DNA from: Impatiens glandulifera
Lineage: Eukaryota > Streptophyta > Magnoliopsida > Ericales > Balsaminaceae
DNA: 64,000 nucleotides
Direction: 5' to 3'
Assembly: GCF_907164915.1 (NCBI RefSeq)
Contig: NC_061862.1
Location: 79,325,718-79,389,717, forward strand
In this document: piece after piece, positions 20,463 to 30,686 of the stretch
Numbering within the stretch: the stretch's first letter is position 1
Layout of the letters: every line of letters begins with the position of its first letter
Program-made: the position numbers and the translations under genes
The notes under the pieces: generated by a model
Databases searched by the model: none
Seen by the model: only the letters and a program-made list of their open reading frames with translations
What the model was told of the DNA's origin: nothing

Positions 20463-23093
20463 ATGGGTCGCGATTCAGTGTTGTTCAAACACATCATCCA
20501 AGTCGATTTCGAGGAAATTCGGGCAAACGGTTCGGCTCAGGAAAAGCAGGTGTTAACCCGGATCTTCGAGTCCGGTCTCGAACACTTTCTGGGCGGTCCA
20601 TTCGTATTATACCAGGATGTGGTCAACGAATTTTTCCTAACCGCATTCATCACCGAAGGATCAATCATCGCAACCATAGGCAGTCAGCGGCTCGAATTGA
20701 CGGAGAAGTCAGTCGCTGAAATATTGCATCTGCCATCCGAAGGGAGCGACTTCTCGGTGGACTTAAATGAGGAGACCTTCCATGCAGCTTGCCAGGTTCT
20801 TTCGGATACAGCGGTTCCTATCGTGGTATCCGGTAAGAAATCATCTCTTCAACCGGAGTATAGACCGCTGTGTGATATCTTCACAAAATCGGTTCAAGCA
20901 AGAGGGGGGAACTTTGACAGTCTCACCTGGGCAAAGATTGAGATGTTTGCCGGTTTGGTCAACGGCATCAAAATCAACTGGGCTAAGGTAGTTTTCACAA
21001 ACCTATGTTAAATGGTGGATCCGACATCCACTCGATCATGGGGATACGCCATCCCACTTGGTAAAATAATGCGTCATTTCAACATTAACACTGACCCTGG
21101 TGTTCTCCTTGCCCCCAGCAAAGTTATAAAGTCTCATCAATTCAAGGACAAGAAAGGCAAAAGGAAGGCCTCCGGTTCTACGAGCGGCCGAAAGAAGAAG
21201 GCAACTTCGGTCAAAGAAAAATTCGGAAGCAAGAAAGATAGACAACCAACCGGATTGGCTAATCCGATGTCCGACACCCCTAACACTAAAGACTCGGCAT
21301 CCAGCTCTGGCCGAACCGCTTCACAAAATACCGGAGGAGATCAGTCTGGTAAGGGGAAAGGACCGATAGTCGAGGAACAATCGGTCCGACATGATGATGA
21401 TGATGCCGGCTCGGACAGACTTTGGGAGGAAGAATCCGCGGATGAAACAACATTGCAAACGACCGAGGAGCTCGTCAGCAGAATTATGGACGAGATACAT
21501 CAGCAGGCTCACGCGACATCCGACGTGTACTATCAATGGGTCCTACACCGACATCAGATACTCTAAAAAAACATGCTACCGGATCTCACCGTTAGCCAGA
21601 AATTCGAAAGGTTGGTTGAGATGGAGGAGAAGGTCATCAGCCTCACAAAGGCTCAAGATGTCACGACCACCCTAGGACGAAGCACGATGGTCGAACCGCA
21701 TGCTTGGTTACAAAGGCTCACCGAACACATTCAACGCCTCCAAGAAAAACATATTTTGGGGACATCGGACTCTCAACATGAACTCTTGGTGTTAGAATTG
21801 CTTGTGGTCAAGGAAAGGGCACTGACCGAGGAAATGGCACGGCTTGAAGCGGAGCCCGACCACCAAGAAACATCAAACTTATCCAGATCCCCTCTTGAGG
21901 ATGTTGGCGGTCAGAATCCAATCGATAAAGAGCAATCCTCTCCTCCACCAGATCAGAATGTCAACATAACTGAAGTTAGGACAGGTACACCTATCACCGA
22001 CCAGCGAGCATCTGTTCAAACTGGGGATTCGGAACCGACCATAACAGAAGAAAGGGTAAAGGCCCTCATTGAAGAATTTGTCAATGACGCGGTTCAGCCA
22101 TGGAAGAAGAAAATCAAAGAAACCGCGGCTAAAGCCATTGAGATGGCCGAGACAACAAAGGATGATCTAAAATCCGCGGTCGACCAGATCACGTCTGTTG
22201 AAACAAATTACGGTAATATGGATCAACTGTACGGCGGTCATCTTGACCGAACCAAGGCATTGGAGGAGATAACTCCGAAGCTGGTGACCGACCTCGTTTC
22301 GGTCAACTAAAGGGTCGCTATGATGGAACGGTCTCAAGAAATGACCGATCAAAGGTTGACGAAGGTCGATGAGGATCTGGCTTGATCCGGTGCCCAAGCC
22401 AGCTCTACACTTGAGAGGGTAACGACCATTGAAGAAAAGAATGCCAAGCTTGAAGCCGATCTCAAAGCGGTCACCGAACAGGTGACAGAGTTAATAGCGG
22501 TTAAGCTGGCTGCCTACAAGGCACTTGAGGAAAAGAATGCCAACACGGCCCAAAAGATCCAAGATGCTCTGGACGAACAGACCCGGATTCAGAAGGAAGC
22601 GGTAGCGGCAGATACGAACATAGCCGAACATATGAAAAATATAGAGAACAGTGCACCAGCCATAGTAGAGGCCATAGCGGCTCAACAAGCCAAAGATGCT
22701 ACCCGGCTAAGGGTCTAATAGGAAACGTATAAGGCTCACAAGAAGTCCAAGGCGGTTGCTTCCCCTTCCGTTCCGGTTACACGAAAGAGGAAGGCTGCTG
22801 AGAAAAGGGCGGAAATCACGACACTGTTGGACAGAGTCACCAATATAGTTGTTGAACCTCAATTTAACCCGGTTTTGCAAGCCGAGGAAGACCTCGAGGA
22901 AGATGTAGAGTCGCAGCTCAGAAGACAGCGATGTTTGAATGCGGTTCCAATTAGATCGTTCGGTCAACCGATCTCTCCTCTCACCGGCACCTCAGGCGTT
23001 CGAGGATCCTCATCCAGGCCGGTTCAAGCGGTCAAGGGAAAGGCCACCGATGAACCGCTGAAAAAATTTATGCCGCCTAGATCGAAGAAATAG
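20463..23093 (+). pseudogene. Extra gene C, copy 2: domain plus long basic/coiled-coil tail
   Basis: A single 877-codon frame from MGRDSVLFKH to MPPRSKK, interrupted by stops at 21009, 21564, 22308, 22383 and 22716/22719. The TAA, TAG and TGA codons mostly fit Gln or Arg codons changed by C-to-T. Residues 1-220 are the domain shared with A and B (QVDFEEI, GLEHFL, HLPSEGSDFS, INWAKVVF, WGYAIPL). Residues 225-260 are basic with nuclear-localisation-like clusters (KGKRK, GRKKK). Residues 270-370 are low-complexity, Ser/Gly/Asp-rich. Residues 375-750 are charged and helical with heptad-like repeats, probably coiled coil. A second basic cluster (TRKRKAAEKR) is near residue 775. This suggests a nuclear or nucleic-acid-associated oligomeric protein, by inference only. 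The 2.6-kb length is far greater than A or B. Confidence 0.85.
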
Positions 23094-23191
23094 GGGCTTC
23101 ATTTACCTTCTTTACTTATGTTTATTTCGGTTTATATATATAGTATTTTTGCCTTAGCATATTTCTTATATATATAAAGTGATTTTTGGAA

Positions 23192-23458
23192 ACCGGCCTA
23201 CATTTGCATTCTTACATGATTTTGAATATTTTAAATAAAATAATCAAAAAGGGAGAAATTGATAAGATAAAATATATCGATAAAATATAAAAATTTTCCA
23301 AAGTTTTCTCAAAATTTTCCAAAATTTTTCGAAAAATTCTCTCAAGTCAGTTTCCAAAAATCCGGCCAAATATACTCTTAAAAACAAAACCGGTCTATAT
23401 TTGCATTCTTACATGATTTTGAATATTTTAAATAAAATAATCAAAAAGGGAGAAATTG
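23192..23458 (+). repeat. Duplicated polypurine-tract region before the 3' LTR
   Basis: A ~69-bp block from ACATTTGCATTC to AAAAAGGGAGAAATTG occurs twice, about 197 bp apart. The second abuts the 3' LTR and is the working polypurine tract (AAAAAGGGAGAAAT at about 23443-23456). The first copy ends at about 23261. Confidence 0.85.
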
Positions 23459-24722
23459 TTAGATAAAATTAGATCTGTTATATAAAACTTAACAAAAACA
23501 AATCTCTTGTGCAGGAACAGGTAAAGAATTCAATCGGTCAAAGAACTCAACCGGTTAAGAAACTCAACTGGTCAAGCAATCAAACCGACCAAAAACCTGA
23601 CCGAACAAGAAAGACAAGATCGGTCAAATCAGAAGGCCAGAATCATTGAACAGTCGGTCAATCAGAAGCTATGAAAAAACTGGAAGTCATCCGGTTAACA
23701 TAAACAACCGACCAGTATAAAAAGAAACTTCGGGTATCTGTTGAGGATGATACCGAAGGGACAAACTTTAGTATTGTCACTTTCATACAATTCTGAGGAC
23801 AGTCTACAGACTGCAGAAGATCCACCGACAGGATCTTTCTACTTCAGGATAAATCAGAAACGCAACCTTCCAAGTACAGGCAACTGTCCAACCGATAGTT
23901 TCCATATTGAGTAAAAGACAAACCTAGCCGGTTTGACCTACACACTAGAAGACTAGACCACCAGGTCTGAAGACTAGACCGTCAGGTCTGAAGACTAGAA
24001 CGCCAGGTCTGAAGAGTTGACTGCTAGGTCTGAATTACTGAACCTCTACTCAACCAATCAGATTAAGGGAAATAAAATGTGACCGTTGGCACATTTCACC
24101 TATAAAAGAAGGAGCTGAAGAGGAATAAATGCGGTTACAAGTTCTAAGAGTTTTCTACAGCCTAAGTCAAAAAATCGTATTTTATCTCTCTAAAGAGCTT
24201 AAGCGTTTATTTGAAGAGTAATTACAATTTCGGTTAAAATTATACGGGTGTTATCGAGCAGAAAATAAGTCTCGATCGGATTGTGTTTGTGTATTCCTTA
24301 GTGAATATCCTTCTCACGGTTTCGAGAGAAAGGGGTGACGTAGGAGTTTCATCTCCGAACATCCATAAAAACCTGTCTTGTTATTTACTTTCCGCCGGCT
24401 TTACATTCTAACCGATCTGCACTAACCCACTAATACCGCTCCAACCGATTCAACATCACTTCATCCGAATTACTAAGCTGCAAAACCGACCCAGCAATCC
24501 CCAAACCTATCTTATTTAAATACGGTTCTGCCTATCTCGTGTGTGTGCTGCTTCAACCTGAAACAAACCACTTCCGCGCTTGAACTCGGTTCAAGGGTTT
24601 GTGACAGTTTGTGTAGTATTGAAACCCCGGTGTTAATCTCTAACCGGATTAATCACCACCCTTTGAGTGAGACGCGCTAACCGGCCAACCCCGGTCCCCC
24701 AGCCGCGACCTAGATCCTAACA
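23457..24722 (+). repeat. 3' LTR of copy 2
   Basis: 1266 bp, TGTTAGATAAAATT to GATCCTAACA, followed by the TGGAC duplication. It carries four tandem 21-bp CCAGGTCTGAAGACTAGA-type repeats (23948-24018) and the 64-bp segment missing from the 5' LTR. Confidence 0.95.
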
Positions 24723-25353
24723 TGGACAAACTAAAATGGGGAGAAAACTAAAAATCGAACCTATCTTAGTTCAAATTCAGGATATTCAAATAATCATCAC
24801 GAGAAAAAAAAAAGAAATAACACAAATCATCATCAACATTATCGTTTCTCGACAAAATGGTCGAATCCAATCATAAGATAGAGCATGAATGAAATTAGTA
24901 TAACGAAGAAGAAGAGATATTAGAAGAATCCTAGAGAGGAGTGTAATTGAAAGAAGTGAAAACTCTATCCTCTTCTACCCAATCCTCTCTGAAGTGACCC
25001 GCGTTAGCTTACCTTCCCAAGCTTATGACCCGAAAAAAAATATAAAAGTGGTTATAAATATTAAAGGTGGATAAAACCTTTCTTTTTTAAGATTTTTACC
25101 AACACTTCATATACAGGTCATTAAATGTATGTTTTGTTATAGTGTAAGCATGTCCATAACTTTGTCAAAATCACTATTCATGTTCAGATATATTTATGTG
25201 CTTCAGAGTTTATTCTTCTTCTTTTTAGTGGGACTAATAGCTCTTCCTCTATTGGATGTGCCAAATTGTTTTTACCTACACAGATATTTCATTTTCACAA
25301 AATAGTTAACTTCTCCATTTATAGATTAATCTCGCACAGAATTCTTGACCGTT
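24723..25353. other. AT-rich flank of copy 2
   Basis: No gene seen. If the lipase gene was continuous before copy 2 inserted, this stretch is its 5' side (5' UTR/promoter, minus strand), but I find no coding exon or clear TATA box here. Confidence 0.4.
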
Positions 25354-25548
25354 TAAATATGGAGGAGTTAAACCTATAACTAGCTCTACTAGTGACAAAA
25401 TCGATAGTGTGGAGGATAATTCAGATATTCGAAATCTTGAATTGGAATCATTAAACCTAATATTAGGCCGATACAAGCATATAATCCATTTAATGGTTGC
25501 GTTAGATATTTTGAGTGAAACTGTTCGAATTCTCCGGTTCAATTCGAT
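25354..25548 (+). other. Short coding-like fragment, unidentified
   Basis: A plus-strand frame stays open for about 65 codons and reads as a soluble, charged protein piece: DKIDSVEDNSDIRNLELES, then LILGRYKHIIHLMVALDI, ending at TGA. Codon content differs from the surrounding AT-rich DNA. I do not recognise it. It could be a decayed exon. Confidence 0.25.
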
Positions 25549-25839
25549 TGGTTCATGAGTATCATGGCATTATTCATATGCCCTGTATTATATTATCATA
25601 ATTGTTAGTCGATCGGTTTAAAGTAAAGAACTTACATATAAAATTCTTCATGCTTGCTAAAACTAGTGGACTTCCCACTCTTTTCATTTAATAAGATTAT
25701 TTATCTAAATATGTTAAGTCATGCCATCACACATCCAATTATATGGTAGTTATAAATTAAAAGGTTGGATTCAATAAAGGAAGTATACATATTATTGAAG
25801 ATTTAGTTTTAAGTATCAAGTTTAATTGCAGGTCAAATT

Positions 25840-26339
25840 TATTTTTGAATAAATAAGATATTGAGGGAGGTGTAGTAACTGAATAAGGAAGAGGTGAGAT
25901 TCTTTTATTTATTATTTCTAGTAATTCTTAGTTCACTTTCTATTTTTTAGTATCCTTATTTTGGATGTATAGATCCAATTTTAATAAACATAGTATGAGA
26001 TGGAATATTTAGTAATATTTTGTGAGCTATCAGTTTTACATTGTGTGAAATTGTAAGTGTTGAAACATAAATATTTTAAACAAAAAAATATATTTTTATC
26101 ATTAGTCTAATGGTGTATGTTTAGGTAGATTGCTATAAAAAATGAAGAAAAAATATTACTCTCAGGAAGAATGTCTTAATTTGAGGGAAGTTAAGGTATG
26201 TAATTCATTGATTTTTCTTATATTTGATTTATATTGATATTTGAATATAATGTTATCTTAATATTTGTAGTCACTACCAAAATTGAACCATCCGAATATC
26301 GTAAAACTTACCGAAGTCATTATAGAGAAAGACATATTG
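25840..26339 (+). pseudogene. Serine/threonine kinase pseudogene, CDKF;4/MHK (RCK/MAK) type
   Basis: The best part is an exon at about 26128-26195 reading IAIKK then MKKKYYSQEECLNLREVK, followed by a GTATGT donor, an intron, an AG acceptor at 26269, and an exon 26271-26339 reading SLPKLNHPNIVKLTEVI then EKDIL before GTAAAA. This is the ATP-lysine strand to helix C region (invariant Lys in AIK, helix-C Glu in REVK) of plant MHK/CDKF;4-like kinases. A missing A before MKKK breaks the frame. A worn upstream exon with an acceptor near 25842 may hold the glycine-loop region (CTGAATAAG near 25879). No kinase sequence is seen downstream, so it is a truncated or captured fragment. Confidence 0.7.
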
Positions 26340-27530
26340 GTAAAATTTTTGAAAAAACACTGGTTTCTTAAATACAAGACAAAAAAAAAGTCAACTCATA
26401 AGTGTTTGTTGAATTATTAGTGTATTAAATTATTTTTATTTCCTTTTTTTAGTTTCATTCTTAAACGTCAAAGAAAATGAATAGATTATTCAAATCGTCA
26501 AAGATCTTGAAAGTGTGACAGAAAGTAGTAAAGTTTTTTTTCCATCTTAAGAGATTAATTATTTTAAATTTAATGTATTTTATTTAAATAAATAGAATAT
26601 TAGTAGTAAGTTAATTAATTATATTATTATATTTAAATTTTTAAGTTTTTTTTATTATCTTTGAAATGTTGGTGTTTTTATTTAATTATTTAATTTATAA
26701 AAACAAAATTATAATAACATCTAAAAAAAATATAGAAATAAAGATAAAGAAATAAAATTTTTAAAAAAATGTTAAAAAATAGTTTAAAAATAAAATAGGC
26801 TTTTGCTGACGTTTTAATTAATGTTATCTTTTAAATAAGCTTAAACGTCTCTGACTTTCCTTAAATTAGTTGTACCGATGTTGCACACCCTTACTAAGTG
26901 TTGGCAAAAGTCCAGAAAATAAATTTTTTTTTTTGCCAAACTTTTACTATCTATGACCACCTTTATAATTTTTATTTATTAATATTTTAAAATTTCTTAT
27001 AAACAAATGATTATTAAACATTTTATTTTAATATTTTGTATGTTTTATTTTTAATTTTTAATTTTTAAATATTTTTTACAATATAGTCGGTTAATCATTA
27101 AATTAAATTATATACTAATTTTAATCTTAAAGCTCAAATTTATTTATATTTAGATTGAATTAAATATAAATTTATTACTAATATTAAAATAGTGAAATAA
27201 AATTAAAACTAGATGAAATAAAATAAATAAAAATTATAGATAAATAATATAATAAATTATTAAGAAATTTATTTGTAATTTGCAGGTTCAGAATCAAACC
27301 ATTATTTTAATTATTTTTTTTTTAAAAAATGGTTAAAACCATTTAATTAAAATCTCAAAAATGGGAGGGTCGAAAATTAAAGTTAGATAAACTCTATATA
27401 TGATTAAGGATGACAATCAAAAGAGCCTAAAAAAACTAATTAGTAGCATTCATACATTCTAAAAAATATAGAGATTACAAACAGAAAAACAACATTCAAA
27501 CATAATCATCCCAGCCTAGGATTTTTGCAT
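26340..27530. other. Very AT-rich stretch with a CACTA-like end relic
   Basis: No gene. Around 26815-26920 a run with CTGACG, TACCGATGTTGC and GTGTTGGCAAAAGTC resembles subterminal sequence of CACTA transposons, and a similar run occurs at 36180-36300. The rest is A/T-rich without visible structure. Confidence 0.35.
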
Positions 27531-27539
27531 GCCATCTAT

Positions 27540-29292
27540 CTTCATTGAGAGGCCTTCTTCCCCTTCCTCTTCCTTTTCCTCTTCCTCTAACGATAAAAAG
27601 AGATTGATTGTATTGAAAAGGATGATGAGTATTGTTGTTTCTCATTTTGAATTCTCTCTTTGTACGAGCCTATTCTGATTTGATATAGAGAATTGTTTCT
27701 AAGAATTTCAATGTTTTTACCTTTGTTATCTTCAACTTGAATTTTTGTATTCTTGTCTTCCTTATCTTCAACTTTAGTTTCCGACTCCACATCGGTTTTG
27801 GAATCTTCTTTATCGTCTTTAGAATTCTCTATTTCAGATTTAAAATTCTAGGTGTTTTCATCTTGAGTTTCCTCAACAACAACTTGATGTTCATCTTTCA
27901 TTTCAGGTCTAATCCTTTGCATTACAGAAATTTTATTTTCCTCTTCACCTTAATTCTTACTTTCTTTCTTTCGCTGCTTTACTTTTTCTCACAATCCTTC
28001 TTGCTTTCCTATACAAATGTTTGATCTTTGAGTTTAGTCTCCCCTGTTTCCTTCTTTTTCTTTATTATTTCTTGACATCTCTGCCCTTCTTCTTTAGCTT
28101 ATCACATTTATTGTGCAGAAAAGTGTTATAGAAAGCACACCTTTTTGTTTTCCATTCATAAGAGATCTCCATGATATTGCACTTTCTTTTTCTGTCAACA
28201 ACTGTCATTTTCATTGCAGGACACTCCTAGGATACACTTCAATGTTAATTCTAGCAAAGGATAAGTGCTCTCCTCCTTCAGTTATTGGGTCCATATATAA
28301 TAGTTTCCCAATTATACATGCGAAGTGACTAATCACTTCAGCATTGTTCATGTGGGATGGAATCTTCTAGAGCTTGAACCAAATCTGGGCAGTTTCCTTT
28401 GGTCTGCTCTGTAGATTCATCTCTTCTTACCACTTTTCCAGCTTCATGCAATTTGATCCTATATAAATATGCACATTCTCCAAGATATCTTTTAAATTTG
28501 AGCCCTTTTTGAACAGTAGGAAGTAGAGGTCATGTATATTTGCAAAACATATTTAAGCCCCTTTTCTCCCCATAATTTAATTAGAGCCTCTTTGGTAGTT
28601 GGGAATGATACTTTGTTTTCCCAATGAAGTTTCCAACCACCACAAACTCCCAATCTTCAATACATTTCTTATCTAATTTAGAAGGTAGTTTAAATTCAAA
28701 AGGAGAGTTGAGTACCTCTACCTTTGTTTGGATATCCCCCAAGTAGATTTTTCCTTTGTAGGCATGATCTTCATGATTTCCTTTTTTCTTTATTCTTCCA
28801 TACCTAGTTAACTGTCTAAGTTGAATTACTCCTGATAGTGTAGGACTTGGTTTTGGGAGCCTTCATCAACTCCTTCATTGCTTCAACTGACCATTTAACT
28901 ATCTCCTCATATTCTATTTTCTTTAGTAAATTTTAGCCCTAGAGATAATGAATATTGAGTTGGACTATTATTAGTTGAGCTTTTTCTTTACTGATTGTGA
29001 TTTCTTCCTTCTTAGAATGCATTAGGAGTTTGGTAATCTGGTTTTTAAGACCAAATAGGTTGACTTTTTCATTATAACCAAGCTTCCAAATTCTTTCTTT
29101 CTTCCCTTGTTTTCCTGCAGCATTTTCTTCAGAATTTTTAACAGAAATTGGTTCCTTACCTTTGCTACATTCCTGTTTTTCATGGATTATTTCTTCAGCA
29201 ATCCTATCAATTTTTTTTCAGCTACCTCCCTTAAACCTTCCATCACAAATTCTTTGACTTCCTTATACTTTTTGCTTTTCTTTCTTCCCATT
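27540..29292 (-). pseudogene. DUF4283/zinc-knuckle retroelement ORF1-like pseudogene
   Basis: On the minus strand it starts MGRKKSKKYKEVKEF at 29292. It shows a DUF4283-like core (IEDWEFVVVGNFIGKTKYH near 28630), then YMDPITEGGEHLSFARINIE near 28285-28230 in a shifted frame, and SYEWKTKRCAF.NTFLHNKCDK (Cys-rich knuckle) near 28130. A Lys/Glu-rich stretch follows, then RGRGKGRGRR near 27560. This layout matches ORF1-type proteins of plant non-LTR retrotransposons, which bind element RNA. There are numerous stops and frameshifts. No reverse transcriptase follows on the left, so the copy is truncated. Alternative: a captured DUF4283 host-like gene. Confidence 0.65.
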
Positions 29293-30163
29293 TGAATGAA
29301 AAACAGAACAAAGCAATAAAACAACAAAGAAGAGAAATTACAGAATATGGTACACCAGAAACCCTAGCCATACAAAACAGGATAAACTAGAAACCCTAAC
29401 CTTCCAACCAAGCTTTGTAGATGAATGACCGACCTAGCAATTAGAGTTGATACTGTGTCTTTCATGCCGATTGTATCGATTGTGCCGATTGTGTCGATTG
29501 TGCGCACGTACAAACGACACTAAGCAACTAACAACGTGAACACAATAAGAGAATAACGTGCAAATCATGCCGATCATGTCATTTGTGCTGATCATACCGA
29601 TCGTGTTATTCATGCTAATCGTGTTATTTGTGTATTCGTGATGAGAGAATTTTCTACTGAAATTTTCGCCGAAAACCTAAAATCTCTCGAGCTTTTCTCT
29701 CTCGTATTTTAATTATGGTTGTTTATCTCATTATTGGATTTTTTGTTTTTTTTTGCCTTTGTTTAATTTTTATTTTATTAAAGGTTCACTACCATTTAGA
29801 CTTATGAAGTACACTAACATTTTCTTTACTTTCTCATATAGAGAAACACTTAATTTAATTTTTCTTTGTAAATCTAACCCAACCCAATAATAATAATAAC
29901 GTCCATGTTTACGTACAGAGAAAAATGTAGAAAAAAAACTAGAGATAGAGAGAAAATGAAACTAGATGTCCAACAATAATGACTATGTAATGTTTGATTA
30001 ATAAGGTATATCATATATTTCATTAGGTTAACTTTTAACATTTAATAAATAAATAAATAAAAATATGAATACATAACAATTACAATATTTTAATAATAAA
30101 AAAAATTCAAACCTATTTCATTTTTACTCTCATCTTTAACTAATAAGTTGTAAAAAAATGTAA
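29293..30163. other. 5' flank of the DUF4283 pseudogene and AT-rich spacer
   Basis: At 29460-29640 short imperfect repeats of TGCCGATTGTGTCGATTG and CATGCCGATCATGTCATTTG occur, perhaps tandem 5'-UTR repeats of the retroelement. The remainder is AT-rich with no gene seen. Confidence 0.4.
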
Positions 30164-30168
30164 GATTG

Positions 30169-30656
30169 TATTAGGGTTTCCAAATTAATGCATCGGTTCT
30201 AGAATAATTCCAGTACCCTTTCTTGGTCCTATTGTGCACATGGGCCAGTTCTGTTTTTTGTTTAATAATTCTCTTTTCCTTTCCCTTTATGTTTTTCAAA
30301 CCGAATTTTGCTATTTCTAAAAGTTGTTGTAACAAGATTATAAACGACTACTCTTGGGTAATTCAGCCGCTATAAATGATAATGTCCACCCCACTTTTTG
30401 ACCATGAATGAAAGCTTTGTGAAAGTTCTTACTCTTAATTATCTTTTCGGTCTTGAACCTCTATCTTGGACTACTAGGTGTATTCTAGTAGTATTCTCTT
30501 CTCACCTTTGCCTCTTCTCTCTTTAACCTCGAATTCTCTTCTCATATTACTTCTGTTGCGCTTGATTATAGAATTCCATACTCGGTCCCATCAATCAAGA
30601 ACTCGTTTCTTGAAGTAAAGAACTCATAAAGCTAAGTTATAGTTTCAAGCTTAACA
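30169..30656 (+). repeat. 5' LTR of the gag-protease Ty3-like element
   Basis: 488 bp. The first two bases are TA instead of TG, a terminal mutation placed by the GATTG duplication. Ends CTTAACA. Confidence 0.92.
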
Positions 30657-30659
30657 TAT

Positions 30660-30671
30660 TGGTATCAGAGC
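30660..30671 (+). other. Primer binding site (initiator tRNA-Met)
   Basis: TGGTATCAGAGC, three bases after the LTR. Confidence 0.92.
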
Positions 30672-30686
30672 TGGGCGATTCTCGGA

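Larger units (their letters stand above)
11267..24722 (+). mobile_element. Complete Ty1/copia LTR retrotransposon with three extra genes, copy 2
   Basis: 13,456 bp bounded by TG..CA LTRs and a perfect 5-bp target duplication TGGAC (11262-11266 and 24723-24727). Order: 5' LTR, tRNA-Met primer site, gag (12464-13768), pol (to 17490), extra genes A (18002), B (19185) and C (20463-23093), a duplicated polypurine region, 3' LTR. Coding capacity is decayed by about a dozen stops and two frameshifts, but the layout is complete and colinear with copy 1. The extra genes fill about 5.1 kb, more than pol itself. Frequent CCGGTT/AACCGG words give the internal region a composition unlike the AT-rich flanks. 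Confidence 0.96.

Noticed and set aside
25306..25542. Minus-strand 78-codon frame
   Set aside because: The opposite strand reads more protein-like over the same interval; neither is recognised, so only the plus-strand fragment is listed at low confidence.
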